From assembly GCA_932521035.1 (NCBI GenBank), contig OW051497.1, forward strand, positions 7,068,001-7,132,000: a DNA stretch of 64,000 nt. The letters run 5' to 3'. Source of the stretch: Oscheius dolichura (taxonomy: Eukaryota; Nematoda; Chromadorea; Rhabditida; Rhabditidae). The position numbers and the translations under genes were made by a program. Below are positions 1 to 11,350 of the stretch, piece after piece. Below the pieces are notes generated by a model. It was not told the DNA's origin. It ran no database searches and saw only the letters and a list, made by a program, of their open reading frames with translations. Position 1 is the stretch's first letter; every line of letters begins with the position of its first letter.

Positions 1-80
1 CAAATTAGCTAAGATATTGTCAAACTCATCTAATAACAGGCGCATTGCAGTTAATTTGAGTGCTGTTGCCTCTTTGCCCT

Positions 81-90
81 GGTATAAAAG
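81..90 (+). promoter_or_regulatory. TATA box of the TTL gene
   Basis: GGTATAAAAG lies about 100 nt before the TTL start codon. Near-identical TATA boxes precede the small secreted-protein gene (14414-14423) and the SLC17-like transporter (43878-43887), but I saw none this clear before most other genes here. Assignment is by motif and position only. Confidence 0.6.
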
Positions 91-189
91 ACAACAGAAT
101 GGATGTTATCCCATCTTTTCGTCTTCGGTTTTCTTATTGTAGCCAAAGAGCTTAGCTTTGTCTATTTGTCTAAATTCTCTCTGTTTAGG

Positions 190-681
190 ATGCGTTGGAT
201 CCTCCTGGTCGCCCTCTTTGGTCTTTCCCTGGCCATGCGCCAACAGGTAATTCATTCGGACTCATTTTAAGGAATATACTGTATCTAGGCCATAGCCATC
301 AAGGGCAGACTGATGTGTGGAAACAATCCCGCCTCCGGAACCAAAGTCAAGCTCTGGGATGAAGACGATGGCCCAGATCCGGATGATGTCCTCGACGAAG
401 GATACACCGACAACATGGGAAACTTCCACCTCTCCGTAACCATTTTCTTCAACTTTTAACGACAAACGTTTTAGGGATCTGAGCGAGAGCTGACCAACAT
501 CGACCCCGTCTTCAAGATCTACCATGACTGCGACGATGGCATCAAGCCTGGTCAGCGTAAAGTCAAGTTCCGCATCCCCGACTCGTACATCTCCGCCGGT
601 GGAGTCGCCAAGAAGGTCTTCGATATCGGTGTATTAAACCTGGAGACAATCTTCCCCAAAGAAGAGCGTGATCTTCTGTAA
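190..681 (+). CDS. Transthyretin-like (TTL) secreted protein
   Basis: Three exons (190-246, 289-435, 475-681) with 42- and 39-nt GT-AG introns encode about 136 residues. It opens with a signal peptide (MRWILLVALFGLSLA), then the TTL fold: GRLMCGNNPASGTKVKLWD, a stretch of acidic residues, GYTDNMGNFHLSG, and DPVFKIYHDC. Length and motif order match the nematode TTL family, secreted beta-sandwich proteins related to transthyretin; molecular roles are known for only a few members. Two Cys (after the first strand and in YHDCDD) are in the positions expected for a disulphide. A splice-acceptor-like CTGTTTAG ends 1 nt before the ATG, fitting trans-splicing; a TATA box lies upstream and AATAAA follows at 705. 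It converges with the NKCC gene. Family call is firm; specific function is unknown. Confidence 0.95.
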
Positions 682-704
682 ACATGTGGTTGCTCGACAG
701 TAAC

Positions 705-710
705 AATAAA
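705..710 (+). terminator. Poly(A) signal of TTL gene
   Basis: AATAAA 24 nt after the TTL stop codon and only 8 nt before the left end of the foldback element. Confidence 0.75.
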
Positions 711-717
711 CAGCCTT

Positions 718-1480
718 ACAAGAGAAGGATACTTGCTCGGCATCACTTTTTTAAACTTTTTTGATGCCATCTTGTAGAGAATTCAGATCAAGACATATTC
801 TTTCGATTTTGCCCAAATGAGGTTTTAGTGGAGGAAAATCCAGAAAAACGATTGTAATGCTAAAGTCGTTTTTGGACTTGTCCATTTTCTATTCTTCTTC
901 TAATAATGTGAAGCGGTGGCTGAGTGGATAGTGCACTCGCGCATAAATCTTTTGTGTTTTTTCAACTTGGGTTCGATCCTTCCATGATCCCTCTATAATA
1001 CTCACAATCACGTCGGAGAAGACAATACTGGGAGTATACGTGACGGCGAAATTTTCACAGCAGAATGGTGTGAAAACCATTCCTCATCATTTTTACGGCG
1101 TACAAAGGGGACAGAAATCGAAAACAGCTTCAATCACCCCCGAAAAAGTGCAAAAATGGTGTTCATCCATGGAAGAATTGAACCCAAGTTGAAAAAAACA
1201 TAAAAAATTTATGCGTGAGTGCACTATCCACTCAGCCACCGCTTCACATTTTTAGAAGAAGAATAGAAAATGGACAAGTCCAAAAACGACTTTAGCATTA
1301 CAATCGTTTTTCTGAATTTTCCTCCACTAAAACCTCATTTGGGCAAAATCGAAAGAATATGACTTGATCGTCAGAAAATTCTCTACAAGATGGCATCAAA
1401 AAAGTTTGAAAAAGTGATGCCATCTTGTAGAGAATTTGGGCAAAATCGAAAGAATATCCAGCAAGTATCCTTCCCTTGTT
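718..1480. mobile_element. Foldback element with tRNA-like (SINE-type) arms
   Basis: Two inverted arms of roughly 270 nt (718-about 985 and about 1165-1480) flank a 180-nt centre. Both ends begin with the same sequence, ACAAG(A/G)GAAGGATACTTGCT. Each arm contains, pointing inward, a tRNA-like pol III promoter: A-box TGGCTGAGTGG (917-927; copy on the minus strand 1228-1238) and B-box GGTTCGATCC (970-979; diverged minus copy 1175-1184). The A-box and long spacing resemble Ser/Leu-type tRNAs. An 18-bp piece, GATGCCATCTTGTAGAGA, also occurs in both orientations within the right arm. There is no open reading frame that looks real. This is best read as a non-autonomous element built from a tRNA-derived SINE in head-to-head arrangement. 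No clear target-site duplication was found. Confidence 0.75.
917..979 (+). promoter_or_regulatory. tRNA-like pol III internal promoter (A and B boxes)
   Basis: TGGCTGAGTGG and GGTTCGATCC are close matches to tRNA A- and B-box consensus, 42 nt apart. The sequence between does not fold into a clean tRNA, so this is a tRNA-derived promoter, not a tRNA gene. It is repeated in inverted orientation in the other arm. Confidence 0.65.
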
Positions 1481-1500
1481 AATAAACAATTTGAAGCGCC

Positions 1501-1506
1501 TTTATT
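1501..1506 (-). terminator. Poly(A) signal of NKCC gene
   Basis: AATAAA on the minus strand, 174 nt after the NKCC stop codon and 20 nt outside the foldback element. Confidence 0.6.
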
Positions 1507-1679
1507 GTTGTAATCGCTCATGGGGGAAATCAATATGAATCCAAACGAATACATCGGTGTGGCCCAATTATACAAGTTACACATACTAATAGAAATCTTT
1601 GACTCCACATTTTCGTGAGCAAGATACCTGTGTTAGTTTTAAGAAATCACAACGAGAAGATAAGATACATCACAACACT

Positions 1680-4600
1680 TTAAGAGTAGAAAGTGAGGAC
1701 GGATGATTGGTTTCCGCGAACGAAGAGAATAGGCGGCATTCCGGCAGTCATCACGTCGAGCCAGGACATATACAGCGAGGCGCTGATCATTCCCTTCCTT
1801 GGAACTGGCAGGGTCCTAGAATATGAGATTACTGTGGACCAGAGTAAACGCATTACAAAACAATCAGATCGGAGTTCATGGAGTGCTGCTTGAGAAGCTC
1901 GCGAGTCCTCAGCTGACGGTAAGTCTTTTCCTTTTGAGCAGCCAGCTCGCTGACTGAAGTCATTCCGGTGGGGCAGTCTTCATCAGGTGCCACCCAAGGA
2001 GCGATAACCTTTTCCCACTCAGCAACCCTGAACTATTTTTGTCAATAAACGGTGGCTATTTCCGTACAATTCCCTGTTAGGCTTCCTTCCGATGTCAGCA
2101 ATGACGGAGACGTCGCTGAAGTCAATCCGGAACTTGGAAAGAAGAGCAGCCATTCCCCTCTGCTCCTGTTCCATGGTTTTTGAACTTGTGGAGATGGTAA
2201 AAACACGCAACTTTGCTCCCTAGGCATTGCCGTCGTTATATTACAACGGCGATTGTCTACCTCCAGATAACTCTTGGGGATAGTCAACAGGTGGGGAATT
2301 AAGAGGGTCAAGCCGCCGTCGTCATACAGCCACCAGACATCAATGACTGCCTGAAATAGAGAATGTGAAAAATTCTTATCTGATGGGAAAACCTTCACAA
2401 TCTTTTTCTGGAAACGGGAGATAGACGTAAGAAGTGCGCGCTGCTCCATCGTGGGACGGCGGGAGCTAAAAATGCTTCCGTGTACTCCGTACAAAGTACA
2501 TAATATAAATGTCATATGTAATCACTACGCTCACAACCACGACGTTTAACCTACCCCATTTCTTCTGATACATTATTCATCTTTTTTAATTGTCTTAAAA
2601 GGTGTTATAAACAGCTGTTGGTTGTTGCAATCAGTTGTAATATGAAAAACTACTTACTTCCTGCGACGAAGAGAAAACGTATGATGATTTTTGCGAGCGT
2701 CGTCGCTTACATGCGGTGGCTTATTTTCATCTTCCTCTTCATCGTGGGCTGTGTGCTCTCCCTCCATCTCCTCCTCATCTTCATTATCGGCCAGGGGATC
2801 TATCTCATTTTCTTCGCTTACTTCCTCATCTTCTTCCTCATTCTATATTCCATACGTTATTTTCCATTTATTCCATTGTCACTCACCATCTCGAACTTGT
2901 AGTTATTCTCGTGAAGTGAGTCAGCCGCTAAAAATAACGATTATTCACGAGGATTGACAATATCGCGAGGCATGAGACTTTCTACGTCACAATAGCCATG
3001 CGGAAAGGACAACTTTCACAATCACAACAATTTTGTTACCCCTAATAAAATGATGATTCATCTGGGCAAAATGTTCCATACTACGAGCACTATCTTTGTG
3101 CGGTAAAGCTGAATAACATTAGGGTGACGAGAAGGTACCCCGGGCAGTGATTTACCGGCTTGCAATGGGGGAAGGGAGTCCTTTTCCTCCCCAGCAACGT
3201 CAGAAGGGGCAGTTGAAGAGGGTCGGCGAAGAGAGGCGGTTGACCTAAAGTTTCCTAAAGTTCATATTGCTCCTGGTTAACCAACATGTTTTGAGCGATG
3301 GTCTTCTTAGAGATGACGTCAGGGAGGTTCAGCTTGCTGGTCTCCCCCACGTTGAGTTGCTTCATAGCCTCCGAGAAGTCCAGTCCGAGTATCCCTCCAT
3401 TTCTTAGGATACAGACTCCGAGATTCATGTCGAAAGCATCCCTAAATTTGAATCTCCTCTATGTTTTTGTGTTTGCTACTGGATTGTTCCAAAGTAGTCA
3501 TTCAACTCATGCAGCCTAGAGTCAGTAGGACCTCCGTAGCTCCAGTTGCACTTAAATCCAATCAGTACAATATTAGGACGAAGTCTGCCCAGTCCAGAAG
3601 CCTATATTATTTTTTCCTATACCTTTCTTAATCTATACTAACCTGAAGAAGGTTCTGAGCTCCAATTCTCAAGCTTGGATGAGCTGTGGAGGTATAGAAG
3701 GACTTGATCTTCCTCTTATGTAACCAAGCGTTTAACTGCCTGTCCAATTTTCTCATGACGGAAGAAATTCTATCGGAAGGTTGGTACTATAACACATTGT
3801 ATTCTGTATCACCGAAACTACTTACGGGAACAACATAGCCACAGATCATAAGAGATGTCCCCTTTGTAATACTGTTGGCAAAGTCCACCAAAGAAGGTCT
3901 TGCAGCAGGATTTCCAGTAAGAACCAGGAATTGAGGCCTGTAGTTCTTTACGTGCTCTTCAGTATTGGACAGTTTAATCATTCCCGACAAGGCATTCTTG
4001 TAGCTATGAGCTTGTGTTGAAGAGCCCCAGTTCACATCTACATCTCATTTTGGAATTACACCTTTTTGCACTTACTTGGCTTCCTGTGATGGAGATAAAC
4101 AAATAGAGAAGCAAAACAAACAAAGGTGATAAAGGCAGTCACCCAACTGATGATGAACATGACCACGACACAAAGCAGTGATCCGAACAGCGACACCCAC
4201 ATGTTGTAGTATTTAAATGCTGGCCGAAAACCTGCGAAACTTTTCTGAAGGCATTCCAAGAGGGGTTTAACCTGGAGAATCAGCGAAGGACTGATCGAAA
4301 CAGGCATAATTAATCAAAGCGTAAGAGGCCAGGAAGAAGTTGGATATGATAGGAGCAATCGCGTTGAGATCACCTTAAAACGTTCTTTCTCCTCAAGTTC
4401 TATTCTCCCTCCTACCAATAGCGATCATAGCGAGACAGATAACAAATGCCAGGATGTAGGCCCTCTTGGGCTCTTCGTTTTTTCCATAAGTCTTTGCGAA
4501 GTAACCAATCTTCGGATACAATTTGTCTTTGCAAACAGCCTAGAATGTCTTGAGATCAAAAGGTCGAGAGGTCAAACCTGGAAGACTTTCGGAGCGCTGA

Positions 4601-6691
4601 CAAGACTAGCAAGGGCAGAGCTCAAAGTAGCAGCGAAGATACCGGCTGTAATTACCACCGGCCATAAGGATTCCATGTGCATGATCTAAAGACTATTATG
4701 GCTGGTTACTTTCAAGCGACACCTGGAAATAGTTCATCAATCCATAGGGACATGTATCGTTAGCCGCACATGCAGGAGGGACAAATTCAGTGGCATTCCA
4801 CATAGGGAAGCTATGCCCATCTGCATCTCTGACACAAGTACTTCCGGTCATCCACACTGTAGCTAAGTAAGTTATTGTCGTCACAAAAATGGCCAAGAGC
4901 GTTCCCTGTGGAATAGCTTTCTGGAATGCTTTCCTGTTTCCCGATAATATTCTCTGTCTACCTGCGGATCTTGCAAGTCTCCACTAATATTAGCACCGGC
5001 CATAATTCCAGTAGCAGCGGGAAAGTAGACCGAGAAAACCGTGAAGAAACCTTCCCCTCCTCGAAACTGGGGCATGAAGTTCCCTTGCAATGTTAACCCT
5101 AAAAGACTGTAGTCTGCTGAATCTTATACTCCTACAGCTGTATCCTGTGGCTCCGCGAAGAATCATCTCTTCTGTGGGAGGTACGAAGGATCCAACAATG
5201 TAGTCGACCAAAGAGGCCAGAAGAACAACCAACAACACCATTTGCATTTTCGATTCAAATTCCGTTCCGATGAAGATAATGGCGAGAAGGCCGAAACACG
5301 TGACTAAAAGAAACAGCTATTTTATATATTTCGGCTGCCTACCTGTAGCAATCAGTCGTACATCCCACATTGCTCCATCAATGAGTGTATATCCTGCTTC
5401 TTTCACGAGATCCCTGGAGAGATGTTTACCTTCACTGGATATAATTTTACCTGACGGTTTCAGCAAAACCGACAACATACATAGCTCCACCCACGGCATT
5501 TGCAACAGAGAAAATCAAACCGATAGCTCCTCCGTACTCCGGTCCGAGCGTGCGAGATATCTAAGGATGAAGAGATCATGTTGAAACCCTAAAAGTACCA
5601 GGAAGTAGGCGCCTCCCCCTTTGACATCGCCATTTGTACAAATAGCACAAGTTGAAAGAGCTGTAATGGTAGTGACAACGGAAGCTAGAAGTACAATTAA
5701 GGAACCAAGGCCTAAAAATTGAAGAGACTTGTTAATAGGAGAGAGTCTTACCAACTCCTGCTTGGCCGGAGACCCAACTGATACGCAAGTAAAGCATGAC
5801 ACCGAAAATGTTGAGAAGACAGCGTACAAAAACTCCTTTAATCCAACCGAACTTCACTCGAGTCTGAGCTTGAGGAGGAACAAATTTCTCCACCTTGGGA
5901 CTGATCGCTTGGGTAGAACCCTCAACCAGTTCATCACTTTGAAGCTGAAAAGAAAACTGAAGGAAAGGTTGATAAGATACCTTGAAGTCCTCAATTTCTG
6001 CCAGTTCCTCCGAGCCCTGATTCTCTCCATGAATCAGTTGAGCCATAGAAGGACGCACAGCGCCGCTCTCTATATCGATAGAATTTCGATAGAAGTCGAT
6101 GATTGGAGGATGTTCAATAGTCTTCATGTTACGCCAGCTTTTCATATTGATAGTAGTATTGTGGTCACTGGAATCGCGAGCCCTTCCCTCGTGGGAATCG
6201 CCGACGGAGAAATGCACCTGAATTTGAAGGAATTAGAAGCACCTGCCGCTAATTTGTGGTGCAAAAAGCAATCAAACATGAACTCACGCCTTTGGCCTTC
6301 GTGGGACCAGCAAGTGACTCCTGAGAACCAGATGACTTCTTCTCCTCCTCTTCCTCCTCACGGGATTCGGATTTATTCTCATTATTATCAGTGATGACCT
6401 ATATCCGTAATCCTTAGAAGAGATTATTGGGAAGAACTACCGTAAAGCGTCCGTTGGCAAAGCTGCCCTTCCTCCCGACAACTTCTTGTTTTGGCGTCGG
6501 AGGAGGAAGAGGCTCGCTTTCCGCCTTCTGGTCTCGGGTGTCTGACTCATCAATAGCTTCACTTCGAGAGACCTATTGGATCCGTTTGTTTAAGGAAAAA
6601 CCAAGAAACATACCTGGAATCTGTTCGAATGACTCCTCTTCAGGCCATCGTCCTCTGCCAGTAGTTTCTCCAGCTCCTTATCGTTGTCCAT
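1680..6691 (-). CDS. nkcc-1: NKCC-type Na-K-Cl cotransporter (SLC12 family)
   Basis: A complete many-exon gene with introns mostly near 40 nt, from ATG at 6691 to TAA at 1680. It encodes an electroneutral chloride-loading carrier of the plasma membrane. In order: a cytosolic N-terminus with two RFxV motifs (NRFQVSRS, GRFTVITD) of the type that docks SPAK/OSR1 kinases; a regulatory Thr region ([16 protein letters not shown], matching the phospho-activated segment of vertebrate NKCC); the first membrane block ([20 protein letters not shown]); [18 protein letters not shown]; a large loop with Asn-glycosylation sites (NATEF, NDTCP); and a C-terminal domain with [17 protein letters not shown] and [11 protein letters not shown], ending in [26 protein letters not shown] favours NKCC over KCC. 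A Glu-rich insert around 2700-2900 interrupts the C-terminal domain. Both RFxV motifs are split by introns. Confidence 0.95.
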
Positions 6692-9600
6692 GTTTGTTAC
6701 GTCGAGTTCAAAAGGTCATCTAAACGAAACTATACATAAAAGGGAAGGAGAAAGCGAAGAAAAAGAGAGCGGAGATATAATAAAAATAGATTGGTTCAAT
6801 TGTCTATTGATATAGGGAGAGTTATTATTAAGAACGAGAACACGTCAGGGGAACGGACAGAAGAAAACATCCTGGAAACACCATCTTTGAAACAGATGAG
6901 CGGAATGTGTACAGGAGGAAGAGAACATTAAAATTTGACCAAGCTTAGAAGCAGGAGGAAAGTGGTCATATAAGAACATCGGATAGAGTCAAGAGCTCCC
7001 CGGGTTTCATTTTCCCTGCATGGCAAAACGAAATTGGCAAACAATGGGAGCTTGGGAGAAAACGGAGCGGTCAGATGAAGTCATTATTTGTATAATGCGG
7101 ACCGTCGTCGACTGTTCTTTGGTTATGAGATTTTAGAGAAAGGAAAAGACAAAACCAAGAACAACACTGCAGGCGATGGACGCCCCCTGCTTCAATCCCA
7201 GTAATTAACCACGAGAAGGGCTCGCTGTCATCTCTCCGCTGTCGAAGGTCACTCTATTTTGTCACATTTTCCCTTCGATAATATGTGGGAGTTGCCGCGG
7301 AAACGGCTCCGTGCAGATAGGCAAATCCATTAGCTGTTTGGTCTTGACCTTAGCACATAGAGTAAACTTTTTGCTTAGCTGATGATAGTCTAATGGGAGA
7401 GAGAGAGGGTAGGAGAGAGACAGCCAGTCGAGGGTCATTTGACAGGAATCAGTGAAGACAATTTGCAGAACACTTGAACTGGGTGTTCACGAAGACAACA
7501 TAAAAGCAAATACATGACAAATCGGCAGAACGGAAGAATTCAGAGAAGAAATGAAAGGAAAGAGTTGGCTCTGGTCAAGGAATGCGCAGTGTTCTCGACT
7601 ACCAATGTCTACGATGCAATATCCGTTGGAAAAAAGGAGACACAAAAGCAATATTTAAAAGTCTCACTGAGATGAAAAGATGCAGCGAAGCGGACTCCCC
7701 GATTGTATTGTCTCAAAACATCTACCTAATGATAACAGGAAGGAATGGAACGTATTTGAAGTGAGGATTAGCGGGAATCCCCCTCGCTTAGATGGCCACG
7801 GAGAAAAGACATTCCTTACAGTGCAGTCATCGTGTTGATGAAAGAAGGAAATCCCCATTCAACTAAATGCCATGGAGATATGAAAGCAACTGTGTGGAAA
7901 GGTGTTTATCAGCAAAACTATATACAAATGACAGAGGCAAATAAGATTAAAGTCTCACAAGATCAACGCAGTAAGAGGAGTCGGAAAGGTGAACCCTGCG
8001 GACGGAATCCTCACAAAGATGCCGAGCACGACAGCATGAGGAAAATGCAGAAATCTCAAGTTGACCGAGAAAGACTAAGAGAGAACAGACTGAGCGAAGT
8101 GCGAATGAGGACGAGCCGACCAGCTACAGGGTCGGATGTGGACTGTCTTGACAATCTACATACGATGCCGACTGTCAAGGAAACCACGTGCAGAGTTAGG
8201 ATGAATGTCGTCTCGTAACGGCCTGGTCTTATGAGTCATCCAGACTTCATCATCAAGCCTATTTCGGCCAATGAGGGCGGTAATAAGTAACTAGTGGCTA
8301 ATGCCTTATCGGCTCCATTGAAATTTAGTCGGTCAGTGGAATTCTAGAACGGGACAACTCTTTTCTAGCTTGGAAACAACCTATTTGGTGAAATCTTAAG
8401 ATTTTTACAGTGACTAACCCCCAGTCTGGGAGTATTTCTCCCTGCGCAAAGTTAAATTTGAAGGGTGGAAGCACTCTATATGTTTTTAAGAAGCCCGTAC
8501 AGTTACTGAAAAATAAGATGTATGGTAATTGAGAATAACAAGGACGTTTTTCAAGTTATGCTCGTTAAGTGCGTTAACTGCTGCCTTATGAAATCCTTAG
8601 ACAAAAATAGCCAGGAGAGATGCAAGTGTAACAATATGATATGTCATTGGTATGCAAATGAGCAGCTGATTAATAAGAATAACTCGACATGTGGTGCTTT
8701 TGGGGATCAGGTGCCCGTGTGAACAAAGCTCTGCAAACAATGCACGCCGTGCTTTTCGAGAGAAGTCCCATGTGTTTTTGAAAAAGTGTCTAAATAGATG
8801 CCCATCTCCATGGCCCCTCGGAAATTATAATGCCCTTTTTCATCATCTCGGACCGATAATTTTGATGCTAAATAAGAAAGAACTGAGGCTACGAATCCAT
8901 CGAAGATATATGGCCACGGAGTAGCGCAGCGCCAGATGTCAAAACAAGGAACGCGTATAGATGTTGTCCGCCCCAGCACGCAAAACTTTTTAATGGAATT
9001 TTTTTACCACAAGCAGTTAATAAGGCATGAAGGAAGTCAGCGGAAACATGAGGTGAGCAATTAACTAATGGGTTTATCCTATAAACAAAAATAGAAGAAG
9101 GAACTTCCTTTATTGCCCGCGGACTGGAACCAAGAGCAAACGCCTTTTGGGCGGTTAACAATTAAGCAGGAATTGTCCTCCGTCGGCGACCGATGTCTGC
9201 CCCGGGGCAGGAAAGAAAGACTCTTTGGTCTGATGGCCAGCAATGATTGAGTTACTGCCCACAATTCGCTTATATAATCGAAAGAAAGCGAACACCGCGG
9301 GGTCTGTTTATGCATTCAAAGGGTTATTAAAGGGGCGTAGAGAGGCTGGCAGCAGGTCAGAGTAGCCAAAAGTGTTAGGCATTCTGCCAGCAGCTGATAT
9401 CCAGCAGCATTTGGTTGCTCGGAAAGAGCCCGTCTGCGTCTCTGACCCCTCTCCTGGACATTGGAGCCAGCCATATGGGATAACTGGTGTCTCCCCGCCA
9501 GCTGACCCATGCCATTGCGCGTCATGAATGGCAGCCAGCTAAGCTTCAAAATGGAACACCAGTTAAGACAAAGTCGTATCGGTTCTCCATTTTTTGCGAG

Positions 9601-11350
9601 ACGTCAGAGAGCCGCGGGAGACATACTTGGAATTTTATGTCTACCCAATCTCGGTTGCTCAAGAAAGTCAAAATAAAGTGAATTCTAAAGCAGTCTAGAC
9701 AAAACATTCCGAAGATAACGAGCTGCCTTCAAATTTAACAGATTTCGAAAGGGAAAACAGAAGAATAATGAACAAACAAAAGCGACATTTTGGCCGACTG
9801 CAGGTCAGGGACTGAGCTCAGACCCTTTTAACCGTGACATGATCTCAGGTGTTTCACCGATAGTTTATTTGTGTCATAGCTGTCTACCAGAGAACAGTGT
9901 TTCGAATGAAATAGGGAGAGTCTGCTTTGAGGGAGACTGTTAGGGACTCGTGGAGGCGTAGCTAAGCAACTGTCTAGAGGGTTCGCACTTTCCGTGAGGC
10001 GTGTGTTCTTGTTTAGAGAAGTGTACGCATCCGTGTGCTTTACATCCGGTAGCTTTAACGTTCCTTAGTACGAGCGAACTGGTACATCTATTTCAGGATG
10101 TGATACTCCGCTAATCTGGAAGATAAGCGGGATGCATAGACTAACTCCGTCAACCTGACCTAGAAATTGTAGCTCGTCTTGCGTCAAACTACTTTGCAAC
10201 CCTGCAGAAATTCTCAGAGGCTCCACCCGTTTCAATATATTTTAATCGAGACTGCTCTCGTTTCCACGTATCTTCTCGTCTCTTTGATGAGTAGCCGGGA
10301 GACGCCTTCCCTCTACCGTAGAAAAAGGGGGAATTTTTGACGCGATAAAGGCGCATCGTTCAAAAATATTGCTCATTCTCGATAGGGCCCTTTGATAAAG
10401 ACTTATCAGCAGCAAGAGGCAGTGTCCACGTCGACACAACAGAGCTCGCACTTTTTTACTCTGCTCGAGTCACTCTCCTCCCACGTCATCGGTTGATCCA
10501 CCTTCATGTACTGGCCCAATGGGGACCGCTGTACAAACTGGTCGCGCGTCCACGCACCTCCTTCTCGATAATGTTTCTGATTAGAGCGATTTTCTGACCG
10601 AATTTAATAGGTCATCTGCTAGAACTGCGTTTTTCTCCCACTTTACTGCGTGTATGATACGAGTGATTCCCACCCACCGACTACGGACTGAATGCAAAAG
10701 TAAAGTTCTTCGTACAGGCAGATACAAAAAGTCTTTATCTAATCAACTGTCAAAGACACCACGCGTTGTGTCAACGAAATGATAAAGAGCTAATTCTTGT
10801 CTATTGGGCGATTAAATTTTTAGTGCAAGATAGATAGGCATAGCTCATTGTCTTCTTCCGCTTTTCCTATTCTATTTATATTTCGCCAAAGTATTTATTA
10901 CTTCCCGCTCCTTTCCAGCTGATTCTGTTCTTATCTACCTAATCTTGACCTTCAACCAATTGCCTTCCTTCCTCCTCTGCCAACACGGACGGGGTTCCTT
11001 TTGTTGCTGGCACATATAGTTTCTGTTTGCTTTTATTAGCTTTAGGGGGAACGATCCTGATGTTTGTGTCACCTTGCCCCTCTCTATCTTCTATCTACCG
11101 TTTTCTAACCGCAGGGGGTGGGAGCGCGACCGAGAGCGGGACTCTATTAGGTCTCCTTTTTCGCGATTTATCACAAATCAATGCACGTCACAAGTAATGG
11201 TGTCGTGATTGCGTCAGTGCTTTCCTTGTGAATATTGGCCCGTTTTTCCTCTCCTGGAAACGTCGTGTCTATATTGCCACGTTGTCCGAAACATTCTCAC
11301 CCTCTTTTATCATTATTTCCTGCAAGAATTTCCTCTTTCAGCAGATTTAG
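6692..11350. other. Gene-free divergent intergenic region
   Basis: No reading frame here shows a recognisable domain, plausible exon-intron pattern or continuous coding bias. The top strand is visibly purine-rich next to the NKCC start (6720-8200) and pyrimidine-rich towards the gene at 11351 (about 9900-11340), so transcription probably diverges somewhere between 8.5 and 9.9 kb. A hairpin with a miR-9-like seed lies at 7102-7179. Confidence 0.5.
7102..7179 (+). ncRNA. Possible hairpin RNA with miR-9-like seed (weak)
   Basis: An imperfect stem of about 20 pairs with a 28-nt loop can be drawn: the 5' arm contains GTTCTTTGGTT and the 3' arm AACCAAGAAC, with further partial pairing below. TCTTTGGTTAT in the 5' arm equals the first eleven bases of miR-9. 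However, most of the would-be mature sequence falls in the loop, which is wrong for a Dicer substrate. Probably chance. Confidence 0.15.

Noticed and set aside
2618-2957. Overlapping plus-strand frames rich in Ser/Phe/Leu
   Set aside because: Antisense of the Glu-rich exon of the NKCC gene; GAG/GAA repeats read backwards.
5729-6394. Long plus-strand frame of 221 codons
   Set aside because: Antisense of NKCC exons encoding the N-terminal regulatory and first membrane region.
7390-7425. GA-rich run as a microsatellite
   Set aside because: Too short and irregular to call; part of the general purine richness upstream of NKCC.
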